Assembly (NCBI RefSeq): GCF_019578655.1
Contig: NC_063262.1
Coordinates: 20,095,582-20,159,581, forward strand
Direction: 5' to 3'
From: Ricinus communis
Taxonomy: Eukaryota; Streptophyta; Magnoliopsida; Malpighiales; Euphorbiaceae
DNA length: 64,000 nt
The first letter of the stretch is position 1. Every line of letters begins with the position of its first letter. The position numbers and the translations under genes are program-made. The notes below the pieces were generated by a model. It searched no databases and was not told the origin of the DNA. It saw only the letters and a program-made list of their open reading frames with translations. Below are positions 43,590-57,087 of this stretch, piece by piece.

Positions 43590-45420
43590 TCATTGGGGCC
43601 CTCTTCGGAATCATCTACCTCATTCGAGGTAGTCTCTAAGCCCTAGGTCCGAAGAGTAGATAGTTGGAATGTCAGAGTCTCAGTCTATTGTCGCAAAGCA
43701 TCGACCTGCCCCTGTAAGCCCTCATGATCCTCTCGCACAAACCCAAAGGATTAGGCATGCGTTTCATATCATCACATTTATATCATATCACATATGCATA
43801 TTTATTTCTAACTTACCCTCCAGTCTTCGTCGACGATGAAGAACTGTCCTCTAGCAGTAGTAGTAAGTTGGTGTACATGCTCGAATTAATCCCTCTAAAT
43901 CTGCAAGTTATGTATGTATATGATATTACTAACATTTCGGAAAGCAAAGATAATAAGAAGCAACAAATGAAAAGCCACTTGTATAGGTGCATACGCTGGG
44001 AGTGAACTCCGAACTCAATTCCAAGGTCAATCAGTGGTTAATGATGTTGAAAGGACACTAGTATGATATGGTCGAATCTAGAGGAAAGGAATATTCTCAG
44101 GAATCACATTGGAAATGATCATGGGAGGTTCCTTAGATGTAATAATGGTAGAAGAACTAGAAGTTTGTGTACCCCTAGGATGACGAGTGGGTGCCTCCTT
44201 CGACTCTAATACTCTAGAAGCACTAGGCCGGGAGAACGAGCACATCAATGAAGAAAATGATTAAAGCATATCATAACAAAATAATTGTGAAACGGATAAA
44301 CAATAATAAAATACTTGTGCAATGGTGTCTCTATCTAGAGGCACTGACCTTAACAACTAAGACATTAAGGATGGATAATAGCTCCTTTGTGACTTAATCA
44401 TAAGCTCCTCGAGATCGCCATAACCTTGAGACACTCTTCCATCTCCTCATCTTAGAGGTCAGCCGTCCAAAACATAGACAATGGAGGCGACATGGGCACG
44501 CGTCGGAATGTAGGACCTTTTCTCAATCATAGATGCACTCGCCAAGATACTATATGTGCCAAGTTTGCCCAATGAGAAGTATACTATTGTGCTCAATATC
44601 GACAGTAAATAGCATGTATGGATCCAAGTTCCTCCGGTCCTTGAGTCATTCAAACAGGTAAGTGTCCGAACTTTAGCTATGTGAAATTAAACTAATAAAT
44701 ATTCTCTTACATGATCCTAGGATAAGGCATTTATCCACATACAGTGTGGGAGGACCTAGGCCTACTTTAGTGCAACGCTCCTGCTCGAGAAGTGCTAGTA
44801 GGCCAAGCTCTCTAACAAAACGCAAAGCTATGGAGCCCAAACTTGCACTTCAATGATCAGCATATAAGAAACAATTAGGAAAAATGCAAAAAGAACTATA
44901 ACATAGAAGAAAGACATACATGGATAACGTTCTAGAATCTGTGAAGCCTCTTGCTTTCTCGGATTATAATGTCCAACTGTTGATACAAATAGGCCAAGGC
45001 AGTAGATTTCTAATTATAAGAAGAGACTCTGTCCAAGTCTCATAGAGGGGCTAGCTAATGCAGGTTCAACGAGTTCCAAGAGTAGTAAAATAAGATAGTC
45101 CCGAACAAGTAAACTAGAAAGGGTCGAGCCATCTAATCAACCTCCCTATCAGAGTGGGGAGTAAATCCCTTATAGTGGTGCGGGATGCACTAGTAAACTA
45201 GGCAACAGGTGTTCTTGTGCATAGGTAAGAACCCTAAAAGATCAATAATATACTGATCACGAGCATCAGACCGATGATCGTGAAATGCATTGTCAAAGGG
45301 TATATGAGCACTTGAGAAGTCGATACCCATAATAACAGCGAAGCGGAAATCACAGCTCTTTACTTCCTAAAGTGGAAGATAACTAGAAAACCCCAAATAG
45401 TCAACAATAGAAATGCCCGT
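43590..45420 (-). pseudogene. Decayed plant-mobile-domain (PMD)-like coding region
   Basis: On the minus strand between 45140 and 44920 frames read MARPFLVYLFGTILF and, after broken codons, DLDRVSSYN followed by STALAYLYQQLDI. These match the ARAYLLYLLG..LF and DLDRVSSYxWGxAALAYLYRQL blocks of plant mobile domain (aminotransferase-like, MAIN-type) proteins. Upstream (45320-45150) DNAFHDHRSDARDQY may be an earlier part; the frame 44459-44653 may be a later exon. Many stops and shifts are present, and a probable intron lies near 44700-44920. The region is in antisense to the 3' LTR 280 bp away, the layout known for extra ORFs of Tat-lineage elements. Function of PMD proteins includes silencing-related roles in host versions. 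Confidence 0.5.
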
Positions 45421-45683
45421 TACTTAGAAATTTAAAAAGATGGGTGAACTCTATAAATCCAAGCTAGATAAAAAATTTGTACCATATTTGTTTTAGAAGA
45501 AAAAAAAAACCCACAAAGCAAGAGGAATTCTCCATACACTGAATACTTGGATGGAGGTCTTTGAGATGTCACAAGGCCTACGGAGCGAAGCATCTATAGC
45601 TCTCATATCCTTTTATCATATCATTAATGTTTATGATTTGTCTTGATTTATTTAACCATGAACATACTTATAAATCTCAACAA

Positions 45684-45697
45684 AATCAGGGGCAAAC
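45684..45697 (+). promoter_or_regulatory. Possible polypurine tract before the LTR
   Basis: The sequence aatcaggggcaaac lies directly before TGTAAGCACCC. A G-rich purine patch ending just before the TG of an LTR is what a 3' LTR requires; it is short and includes pyrimidines. Confidence 0.4.
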
Positions 45698-48038
45698 TGT
45701 AAGCACCCGTTTTCCGAATCTAGAAGTCGAAAAAATTACGAAAAGCTTGATGATGAAAATCATTGTTCCTCCCGAGTATCATGGAGGTGAGAAAATTCAA
45801 GGCCCTAATAAGAATTAAGAGTAATTGAATCAAAATCTTATTTTTTGAAATCAAAAAGGTCAAAATTGAATTAAATGGACTAGAATGGTCAATTTTTTGG
45901 TCAAAATCAATCAAACGACAAAGTTTGGAGGCTAAATTGCAAAATTTTTACAGATCCACCCACCTTCAAAGCTAATCGGCTCTGCATATAGTCGAATAGT
46001 TGTACATAGAGCCGGTTGGCTCGATATTTAGTTTTCGTGATTATATTTAGTGTTTTTCTTATTTTAAACACCCATAGCCGTCAAAATCAACTTTCTAGAA
46101 GGAATTTTATTAATGATTATTTAATTTTTATTATTTTATAATTAAATTGATATTTCTCAATAATTATCCCAATTTATTTTAATTGCCCATATTCATCATT
46201 AAAAATATATTTTGATAAATTCCTTTAATTATCTATAATTCTTGAGAATTATCAATAATTAAAGGGATAATTATCATGGCCTCTAGAGTTCTCCCCACCT
46301 TCTTTATTAACAGAAAAAACCTAGGCGGGGGAGTTGGTAATTCTTAGCAAGAGAACGACTAGTAAGCTTTAGTGAACATATTGATATTTTAAAAATCAAT
46401 ACTAACCCTTTAAACACTCTAGATTCCTACTTAATCTTTGGATTGACTTCCTCCTCTACTCCTGCGACTCAAGCATCTACACAACATGGTGGCAATCTAA
46501 GAATTCTTAAAACTCAGTCATCTCATCATCTTCTCTTTATGATCTTTCTGATTTAATGCCATGCTTAGGATTTTTAAATTTGAATCTAATCTTTGCATGA
46601 CAATTGTTTATAATAGATTTGCATGTTTAGAGTTTTGAATCACATAACTTATGTCATAACTGATTAAATTTGCATGCTAGGATAAGTTATTTAGTAATTT
46701 GCCATGTTTAAGATAAAGAGAATTAAAACAGTTGTTCTCTATAGAAACATATTTTTAAAATGTTCTTATTTGTCATATGACTGATATGCTCTTTTTCCAG
46801 TTTGTCTATCCAATTGCCAAACTTGTGTAGGATCTGTTAGTTTTCTTTATTTCTTTTGGTTCCTATGATAGATCTGTCTAATCCAACATGTCATATGACT
46901 TTTTCTTGCATTTGTATATATTTCAGTTGAGAATACTGTAAGTTTTTCTTTTGAATAGTCTTTTTGCATGTTTAGGCTAAGTTTTCCTATTTCACTGTCT
47001 GCTTCTTTCTTTTATTATTTTCTTCAACTAATTGATTTTTACTTTATCTTATGCATGATTGATTTTCAAAGGATTTTAGGATTGGGATTCATGGGAAAAT
47101 CTAAAAATATCAAAATTAATCGTTTTGGCCCTTGAAAAGCCACAGAGCCAATTGGTTGTGCGCAGAGTCGATCAATTCTGCCCTAGTGTCGATCGACACT
47201 TCATCCCTGGCTCGCTAATTTTGTGTAGTTTCAATACTTTTTGCCCATTTCGCCTATTTTTAGCTTCTTCTCTTTTACTTATTTTGGAGTTTTGGGGATG
47301 TAATTTTGTTATTTTCTTAATTTTTTTTTGCTTTATGTTTTAAATTTCTATAACCTCTACGTAGTGATAAATATTTGCTTGATAGTGATTGCTAATTAAA
47401 AATAGCTAGCATAGACTTAGGCTTGAAATTGGATTTTAACATGAAATTTATAGCCCATTAAGTTAAGAAGATAGTAAATTGGGCTTGATTACAAAACTTA
47501 ACTAAATCTAAGTGGGTCTTCGCCTTGTTTAATTAATAAACTAACCCATTAGACTTAAGAGATTAAAATAGGCTTTTGGCATATAAAAGGTAGCCCATTT
47601 AAGATTAAAGGCTAATAAGTTTAGACCGGATAAATAAAATTGGGCTAGACATTTTGTATGTAATTGAGTAGTTAATTAGATTGAATAACAAGAAGTAGGT
47701 CAGTCTTAATAAAAGGGCTAGAATTAAGTCAACCTATGCCATGTTGTACTGTTTGTGTGTAAAAAAATATTTTGTTGCATTTATAGGGAATAGATTATTA
47801 ATTAAGAAAACCAAAAGTAGAAATACACAATTAAGAAAATTGGTTTCCAGATCCATCTCGGATGCGGCGATATTTTCTTAAGGAATATAGTTATGCCACA
47901 AATTTAGAAGAAGTGTCCTGATGATTATCTAGGTGGTGACTCATTTTTCCGGCACTAGTCTGTGTGACCAGTCAATGTACTAGCCTTGCAGTATCGTAAT
48001 CGCTAAAGACACTTGGATTCGCACTCGAAACCACCGCA
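45698..48038 (+). repeat. 3' LTR of a Tat-like Ty3/Gypsy element
   Basis: Begins TGTAAGCACCCG and ends at CCACCGCA. It aligns with the solo LTR at 35651-39968 but is uninterrupted (~2.34 kb) and differs at roughly a quarter of positions, so the two are not a pair from one insertion. Flanking 5-mers (caaac, ataat) do not match. Together with the purine patch and upstream antisense coding region this suggests the 3' LTR of a truncated element. It contains several 14-16 bp palindromic gagccg.ctggctc-type motifs. The frame 47125-47343 is not considered a gene. Confidence 0.65.
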
Positions 48039-48059
48039 ATAATAATTCTAATTCGATCA

Positions 48060-48490
48060 TAAGAAATAACATATTAATTATATTTTAATATTATATTAAC
48101 TAATAAGATTAATTTTTAATTAAATAATGATTCTAATTTTAAAAAATAATATCTTACATTATATTTTTAATATTATATTAATTAAATAATTAATTTTATT
48201 TATATAATAATTTTAATATTAAAAGATTATAATATCGATTATGTTGATAGTATTGATTTATTTAATACTAAAAATAATTAATAGATATTTTTAAAATAAT
48301 TTTTATATTATTACACTAATAAAAAAAGTTAAGAAGAATTTTTAGAAATATTTAATTTGTTTTTATTTTAAAAATATTATAAATAGATATTAAATATTAT
48401 AATTTTATTAAATTCTACCTATAAATTTAATTTTATAATCAAAATAATAACAATAGCTATCCAAACATAAAGATAAGTGATTAGTATAAT
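48060..48490. repeat. Dispersed AT-rich repeat (copy S2)
   Basis: Aligns with 15720-16040 as described there; noncoding. Confidence 0.4.
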
Positions 48491-51400
48491 TTTCTTTCAA
48501 ACTCTATAGAAATATTAAAATTCTTCTACAATTATATATTTATATTAATTTTTTTGAGAAGTTAATTACTTTTAAAGAAATGAATAATTATAATAAATAA
48601 TAATAGTAATAGTAATAGTATAATTTAATTTCAAACTTTAAGAATATAGTAATATTTCTCTAAAATCTTTCTATTTATATTAAGTTTATTAAAATCTGGA
48701 GTGTGGTCAAATCGCTTGCCACCTAAACTAAATACCCAAATTAAATTTTAGATAAATAATTATATTTCAAATTTTTATAATAGTAAAAAGTTAATTACCT
48801 TAAGAATATGGATAATTATAATAAAATGTAATATAGCAACTAGTCATTTACTTGTGCAAATTAATAAAAAAAACTATAAAATCACAATCAGTTTGAAGTC
48901 CATGTATTGAAAATAAATACACATATCAAAATAAAAAATTTATATATCCAAAACAAAACACACATGTCAAAAAAAATTTAGATTTTAAAAATTAGTATAT
49001 GCATAAAAAAAAAAAAGAGTTTTGTAATTAATTATCATCAATCAATTTGGTAACTAAAATACTCATTTAATTAAAAAATAAATATCAAAAGATTTTATCT
49101 AATTACAAAAAGTTAACCGTCCAAATAACAGATATCTAGTTCAGTTATAGGACAGGTGCTGATCCAGTTTACAAATTGACTTTTATTAATAAAACTGATA
49201 TTTTTATCAAAGTTTCCTCCACTAGAAAGCCCAGTTTCTTTTGGAAAATGGGTCCAAGCCCAACTAGCATCAAGACTTTTGTGTTGCCTGCCTAGTTTAA
49301 ATTTAAGCTTTAAGCTTGCAATTATATTGTTGAGCTTTTGAGGTTCCCATTTTCTCATTTTAACTTTTGATTTTTTATTTTATTTTTTTGAAATAGTTCT
49401 TCACTCTATCATGGAAAGTAAGACAATTTATTATTCTCTGTAACACTGCATATATTATATCTGACGTGTCGATTTTCATTTTACCTGAATTATAATTTTT
49501 GTACAAGAAAAATGTGTATTTTAGCCTTTAAAATGCGCTATTTTCCTAAGATATATGAAATAAATATAAATATATACAAAGAAATAAAGAAAAGAATTCG
49601 GAACGGTTTTGCTTGATATTTTTTTTGTTGAGTTTTATTACTATTTTACCTTTTCTTTCAGAAAAGTATAAAAATCTACTGTGTAGTTATACATTTTTTC
49701 ACTTAAAAAGTATGTAAAAATTTTCTTATCATTTTAAAGTGTATGGTTTCATTTCTTTCACTTAAATAATCCCTTCACGGTATCATATAACTAACTATAA
49801 AAGGCTTGTGATTAATTAAATTGTTAGAAAAATATATCAGCATATGACGGTATGTGTGTACTTAAATTAGACTGTATACTTAAAATTAATTTATATAATC
49901 ATTTAGGTTGATTTTCATATTCTTTTTGGTACTAAGGAGGCATAAAACCCAAAAATTACATAGCAGCAATTCTGTCCCAACCAACACCTATACTTGAGGT
50001 TCAGATAAACTATAAAGGGGGAGTACCCCATTACATGAGATCCCATAGCCAACTCTAAACCAAATTAGTAAGGGAGTCGGGAAAAACTATTAAGTAGATT
50101 CGATTTATCATTTTATTTATAAGCCAGATCAATTATATAGTAATATTTGATATTTTTAAATAATGACACTGAGACGATCATCAATCTTCATTTTCTCCAT
50201 AAAAAAATCTCACACAACTATAGAATCAACTTCCACAAAAACTCCCCTTAGCATAAGCTAACCCATAGCCTTTGAGAACAATCCAAGGTTACGCCATCAC
50301 CGACGAACAGAAGCCTAGTAGAACTGAAAAACCAACTTGTCAACGATCATCATGATCATTTAATTTTTAGATTTTAATTTAGGGTAAAACTCAAGAAAAA
50401 ATTATATGATTTTAATTAATTCTTATTTTGCAATACATTTCTGTTCAATTTCTATTTATTTTTTATTTAATTTTATATTAATAAAAAACAAAAAGAGAAT
50501 GTAGAAATAGAATGTGACTTTAAAAAGAAAAAAATTAATAAAATAAGCGCCTAGGCCTAGGTCTCAATCATAAGGAATTATTGAAGTATTTATATTTTAT
50601 ATAAGACTGATTATTTGATCACGTTTTAGTTGACTCTCTTTCACTAGATTCCAAATTAATACGTTTAGTGATCTGCACATTTTGTATTAAAAAAGAATCT
50701 ATATAATTACGTTTAATTTTTCAAAAGAAAATTTCTTAAAAATCTAATTTTTAGATATACTTTTTTATAATAAAAAAGTAACATAATTTAAAAATTTGTT
50801 AAAATATTCTAAACTATGCCTCGTTGGCAAAGTTTGACAATTAATATATTCTCAATTCACACATTAGTATAAAGATGACATTTCAACTTCCTGGCCAGAG
50901 GTCTGAATAATGTTGAAATATGGATATAAACTTTTTTTCTTATAAAGAAAAAAGAGTGAAAATTTAATTACAAAAATTAAACAGAAATTAATACAATTCA
51001 CTCAAAACTAAAATCGGATTGACCTTCATAGTTAAAGCAAAATGACAAATAGGGAATGTGTTTTTTATATGGTCACATAAATAGTAAATATATAGATGTG
51101 ATGATTTAGTAAATGATTTAATCAAAAGATGTAATGGGTTGAATAATTGTTTTCAAATTGCAAAACACTGATTGAATTGAAAACAACTGAATGTATAGCA
51201 TTAAATCCAAGAGAAAAGAACCCATAAATAACATAAATGGAACTGGCTGCTTCAATTACAAGCCTATAAATCAAAGTATTTTAATTAAATACATATATCT
51301 ACCCTATCAATTTTAATATTGTTGTCAGATACATGACTTCCTTTAATGAAATTTTAAAGAAAGTAGATTTTTTATTTGGTAGATTATTTATTATTGAATT

Positions 51401-51960
51401 TAATTTAGAATATGCTTCTGTTTCATTTGGTTGGTTGGAGACAACCCACACATTGTTTAATACTCTCTCAATACAGCCTTTAATGAGGAAAAGGATTTGT
51501 GCATTTCTTTTGCTCATATTTAATGTGTTTAAGCTAATTAATTATGAATTCTAGTCATTTTATCATTGTAAATGCTTATATGCATATGTGTATAAGAAAA
51601 GAAAGAAAATAAAAGAATATGAAAAAGTATCATATGTCATTTAAGGATATGTGAATTCTTTCTTTTATTCTTTTCTTATTCTTTTTTCCTTTAATCTTAG
51701 GGTATGTTTCACTTTAATACCTTTTCAACTAATATTATTACATTTTTATGTTATAAAATCAAAGTCTTTTCCTAAGTAATTTATTGTCAAACTGATAGTA
51801 GAATATTTTTAAGAGTTTCTAAAATGATTTCATCTTATCTTTTTATAAAATCAAAACATATACATATTAATTTGATTAATCACAAGCTTTTTATAGTTAG
51901 ATATATGATAAATTACTTAATAAATAAAATTTTATATTAGAAAGAATAAAGTTTAAGTAC
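48491..51960. other. Spacer
   Basis: No gene is recognised. The 81-codon frame at 49113-49358 (minus) is less AT-rich than its surroundings and includes a short non-A/T-biased stretch, but it shows no domain. Overlapping frames at 51299-51554 on both strands look like chance. Confidence 0.5.
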
Positions 51961-51961
51961 T

Positions 51962-52380
51962 GTATAATTTAGGATTCCGGCCTTGATATTTCTGCGAGTG
52001 ATATGGAATACCTAATATATATATTTATAATCTATTGAGTTTAAATGAATTTAAATATATTTTTAATATTTTATTTAAACTTAATATTTTTGATAAATAT
52101 ATGGTTAAATTCTTCTTTTTATTAAATTAAGTGAAATAATATATATGTATTCTTTTTTTAATTAGTAAACTAAGTAAGATGTGATATAAGGTATTTTATT
52201 TAAATTTGTTTTTACATGATTTCAAAAAGTATTTATAGTCTTTTTTCTTAATCAATTTAAAATAATAATATATAATATATCATAAGAAATAATAAAAAAA
52301 TAAAAAAATAAAAATTTCTTTTATAAACAATTATAATAAAAGTATAATTTAGAATTCCGGACTTGATATTTCTGCGAGTG
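51962..52380. repeat. Pair of 39 bp direct repeats 380 bp apart
   Basis: 51962-52000 and 52342-52380 match at 37 of 39 positions, sharing gtataatttag and cttgatatttctgcgagtg. The sequence between and beyond them is plain A/T. Such isolated conserved blocks could be ends of a small nonautonomous element. Confidence 0.75.
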
Positions 52381-52870
52381 GCCTTAACCACACCCTATTA
52401 TCTCTATAGCGAATAATATTTATAAATGATAAACAAAAAACCTTTTTAAATTTTCAATCGCTACAAATAAGAAAAAAGGACTTACAATATAAACTATTAA
52501 CCATCAATATCTGCCTTAGTTAGACTAAAGCTTTCTAGTTTAATGATTGACTAAAGCTTTAAATAATTTAAATAAACTCCTAAAATTTGGTATGCAAGAC
52601 TTTTTTTTTTTTTTTTTTTTTTTAATGTAAAGATAAGAAAGTTAGTGTAAGTTATTTATAATTGGTTAATTACCTGCCAGCTAGAAATGCAAGCTAAGCT
52701 AGAAATGCTACTGCTTTGTTAATGAGAAGCTAAGCTGAATTCATTCTTCAACTCGACTTTCCCTCTCTAATTCTTTGATCTCTCTTCGTTCTATTATTTT
52801 ACAAAATAGTTTTTCTAAAGCAAAGGCTGGACACTGCTCGTTTTATGAAAAAGTATAATCATATGACATT
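52381..52870. other. Spacer with poly-T run
   Basis: A run of 23 T lies at 52601-52623. A near repeat of the phrase aagctaagct occurs at 52685-52735. No gene is seen. Confidence 0.6.
52601..52623. repeat. Poly-T tract
   Basis: Twenty-three consecutive T. It could be the poly(A) tail of a minus-strand retroposed sequence, but no such body was identified to its left. Confidence 0.9.
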
Positions 52871-53337
52871 TTGATTGTTCAAATTTATGTTAGTGATATT
52901 GTTTTTGGAGCTACTATAATGAAAGTCTTTATAAAGAATTTTTCAAATATATGATTAGGGAATGTGAGATGAGTATGATGAACGAGTTCAAATTCCTTTT
53001 AAGATTACAAATCAAATAATATAAAGATAATGTTCTTATCAACCAATCCAAGTATACCAAAGAGCTTCTAAAGAAGTTTGAAATGAATGGTTGTAAGAGT
53101 GTGAAAATCCCAATGGGCGCATCAAAATTGCTTGACAAGTTATAGAAGCGTAAATCTATTTAAAAAAAAAAAGTATGAAAATATAATTGGCTCACTTCTT
53201 TACTTAATGGCTTCCGAATCCGAATCATGGATAGTATATATTTATGTGTTAGATTTCATTCGTTCTAAAAAACCTCATTTGCACGTGGTTAAAAGAATTC
53301 TCAAATATTTACATGATACTATACATCGAGACTATTA
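52871..53337 (+). pseudogene. Copia reverse transcriptase fragment
   Basis: Reads VQIYVSDIVFGAT (catalytic YVDD changed to YVSD), then ECEMSMMNEFKFLLRLQIK, NQSKYTKELLKKFEMNGC, IPMGASKLLDK, IIGSLLYLMAS and HLHVVKRILKYLHDTIH. This is the C-terminal part of a Copia RT, of a different lineage from the element in rpoA. Two stops and an A-run frameshift are present, and a segment before HLHVVKRIL is deleted. No LTRs are recognised beside it. Confidence 0.92.
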
Positions 53338-53340
53338 ATT

Positions 53341-55657
53341 AAGTTCATAAATTACTAAAAACTCAATTTGAGATTCTATTTCGAAAGATAATTATTTCAA
53401 TTAGAAAATATTTTATTTACAATTGAAAAGTGAATTAAGAATTAAAATATTATTTTGAAGTGTAAAGAGTAATTATATAAAATTAATGAATTATTATTTG
53501 CCTTATGTATTTCTCCATATTATACTAGTTACATCTAAATATTTAAAATTTATATTTTTCATTCTTCTATTTTATAATTTTATACTAAAAACTCATTCCG
53601 TCAAAATTTTAGTTAAACAAACATAACTAGGTCTGATTTTATGTTACCCAAGATATTTGGTGTAGTATATAAATCGTCCCTTAAGTTTATTTATTATACT
53701 CAAATCTCCTTATTTAATTTTCATGTAAAAATCAATTTTAGTGTATGTACAAAAAGAATTAACTAGTATTCTTTAATTATTTTAATTTATAGCATAATTA
53801 AATTCTAGTAAAATATAAATATTCTAAAAATATTTATATTATCAAAATATGAAAAATTTATATAATTTAACATTAAATTATTAAAATAAATAGATATTAT
53901 TTTTATTATTAATTTTTTTCTACTTGAATTGTAACTTTGATAAAAATTTTAAGGATCAAATTATAATTTGTATCAATTTAGTTATTTAATTGCATTGACT
54001 TTTAAAACACAAGTGGATATTAATGTAATAAATATAAATATAAGAGGTAATTTGTACGTCACAGATGATTTTGATAGAATAAAAAAATTGTGAAATTAGA
54101 TATCTTTAGAATTAAAAAAAAAAACAAATTTCCCCCATAATACAATAATTGTCTTTTCTCGCCAAATATAGTACTAAAAAGAAAATAAATATTTTTATTA
54201 GTATTTTGGTCTTTCAATACCACTCTTATAACTATAACACTCAATAATATATCTAAATATATATTATGAGATTTGTAATAAATTTATAAATGAGTCAGAC
54301 GTAAATTATATAAAAAACAGACTAATTAAAACTGAAAGAATTTTATTCATAAAAAATTAAAAGAATTTTATAAAATTGCAAAATTATGTTAAGGGTTAAA
54401 TTATTCTTATTAATTACCAATTTTGATTCGCATAATCAATGCTTTCACATGCACCCTATGCAAAGGACTTGAAGAATTAACCTGAAATAAATGTTTCAAA
54501 ATGCATAAATCAATCATTTTCCTCAAATATATGCCAACTTTTGAAGGCAAAAAAGGAAAAAGAAAAGTAATAGCAATGGCTTATCCATAAATGTGGAACT
54601 CAAAAGATAAGGACCGATTTGTCACCTAATCCAAAAGAGTCTTATATTTACTTGGTTTTAATAAATAATAATAATAATAAAATAAAAACATAAGAAAATA
54701 TATTCTTAATTAATCAATAATTATTAGTTTTATTATATTTTTATTTTATAAATAATTATTTTAATTTATTAATTTTAATAAAATTAATTAGTAACTAATC
54801 TAAATAAATTATAACTCTATAGTAATTCCATATATTTTTAACTCTATAAAAAATTGATAAATTACTCATATTATATAGATATATACTAATAATAAAATTT
54901 ATATAATTCAATATAAATTTTTATAAAATTAAAAATATTAGAATAAAAAATAAAAATAGAAAACAATACTCTTATATTTATTATAATTATTTTATTAATA
55001 AAATTATTATAAATGAATTATTTTATATGATAAATATATATATTTATATATTCTTATGAGTTTTACTATTCAATAAAAAAGTTACTCATTATATAATTAT
55101 AAGTTTTTAATAAATATTATTAAAAACATATAATTATTATAATAATTTAGGTTTTATATATACAGCCAGCCGGCTTATTAAATGTAAGGCAACAACTGCA
55201 ATGATTCTGTAAGAAGATAAAGAAAGATCATGACGACGACCATGACCATGAAATTTCAAAGAAAACAATTTTTTAATCCTCTTGCTACGCAGTACGCTTG
55301 ACTTAAGAACTTAATAGACGACATTTGACTGAAGCGACTCCTTTGCCGCGTGGACTATTACTTTCTTTTTTCTTTTTCTTAAAGGAAATAATCATAATAG
55401 TTATTCGTAAGAATAAATTTATTAATCTTAACACAACTTTATAATTAATAGTTTTAAATTAAAATTATTATTTAAGCAAAAGTAACTCATTAATTAATAT
55501 ATTAATGATATTTATTTAACATAATATAAAAAATAATACTATCTTTTAAAATTAATTCATATATGAATAGAGACCATTTGTATAATATATCAATAAAATA
55601 AACATATACTTACATATTTAAAATTACAGTTAAATAAGTCAAACAATTTTTAAAATG
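53341..55657. other. AT-rich spacer
   Basis: Almost wholly A/T, with (AAT)n at about 54664-54680. No gene or named repeat is seen. 55160-55380 is less AT-rich but noncoding by eye. Confidence 0.6.
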
Positions 55658-55858
55658 TAAATAGCTTACCTGGTACTAAAGCTAGGATGCATTTTGTTTC
55701 AATTGGTACTAAAATATTAACTTTTTTTTGGTATTGCATCTTCAATATGACAGCTAAATTTTAGTACCCAAAGAGATTTCGGTTGTATGATACTAACATG
55801 GCAACCGGAGTTAACATATTCTTCTAATATTTGACACATAAGTGTCATGTAAGGTAAG
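55658..55858 (+). repeat. MULE left terminal inverted repeat
   Basis: Starts near taaatagcttacctggtac and is the inverse of 62942-63139. Inner part: ttctaatatttgacacataa. Confidence 0.85.
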
Positions 55859-57082
55859 TTAAATCATAATCCGCATACGGAACCCAGATTTATAAAGTGT
55901 TTCTAAATTAACTATCTTTACCTAAATTGAAAATCCTAATTTCATTTTTTTATTCTCACGGTTTTTATTTCTTTACCCTTCTTTCTCGTTATCGTGTTTT
56001 CTCTTGCAGCCACTACCATTCATAGCTTTATGTTGTGAAACCTAACCTTGATTCTCTATCTATATAGCTTAGCTTTGTTGTGTTATTTGAAGACCTGTTT
56101 CGTTCGACATTATCCCTCATTGTTTCTTTTGGTGAAGTCATAAGCTGGAAGCATAACAATGTCACTTAATTGGAGACTAAGGAATGAAGAGGATCTATCA
56201 CCTGAGTATTGCAAGTTTCAAATCTGACTTTGTTAATAGTGACATATTAGGGGCTTTTATGAACATTTAATAAACTGTGTTATATATGTTAGTATAATAG
56301 AACTATTAATAAGTGTGTTTTATATATTGGTATGCAGTCCTAATTCTGAATATTTCACTATTCAATGGCATGTGTTTAGACTAGATAATAGGAGAAATAT
56401 TATATTATCTAATGTAGGAAATGTAGACTTTTGCTTATCACATAAAATGTCTCATTTGAAGTTACAAAGTGTGGCTAGGGAATTTGGGTTAGTCCCTGAA
56501 CTTTTAAAGTTTTTTCGGAAGCATCCTAAAAAGAATCATTTTGATGGGTTAAGAAATTTAGATAATGATAATGATGCTATTGAAATGAGTTTATCTGTCG
56601 ATGAGGCTATAATGATGCATGTATATGCTAGGGCCAAAGCTGAAATGCAGGAAATGGACCTAGGTTTTGCTAGCTTGGAGAATGATGGACAGAATGAGGA
56701 GGGAAATAAAAATGGTTTGGAGGGAGAGGGAGAGGATGGTCAGAACTGTGATTTGGAGGAAATTGAGGATGAGAGTGGTTCTGAGCACAAAGATAATGAT
56801 TTTGTAGATTCAAATTATAACTTGAAGGATGATGCTGATGAGTTGTTTGAGAAGTTTGTGAGCAAGGAGTTAGAAAGAGATAAAGGTAGCAGTACTAATG
56901 TTAGACAGAATATGGATGGAGCTTACTATGATTTTGATAAAACTGTATATGCTCCATCTAATGAGCTACTTTCTTGCTCATTAACTAATGAATCAGATGG
57001 AGATTCAAGAAAGCATAAGTGGCTCCAATTTAATAAAGAAATAGATATGGCCAACCTAGAGTTCAAGCTTGGGATGTTGTTT

Positions 57083-57087
57083 TCTGT
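57083..57087. repeat. Target duplication of LTR copy B (ttttc)
   Basis: ttttc precedes the LTR. After its CA end the sequence is tttttttt-c then tacacaattc; removing the LTR restores FSTQFNE codons. The right copy appears expanded by T slippage. Confidence 0.65.

Noticed and set aside
35651..48038. One giant element with 35651-39968 and 45698-48038 as its two LTRs
   Set aside because: The first LTR has its own 5 bp duplication and lies inside a MITE whose right half follows it immediately, so it is solo; the two LTRs also differ too much.
49113..49358. 81-codon minus-strand ORF with normal-looking composition
   Set aside because: No recognisable domain or neighbouring exon; kept only as a note within the spacer.
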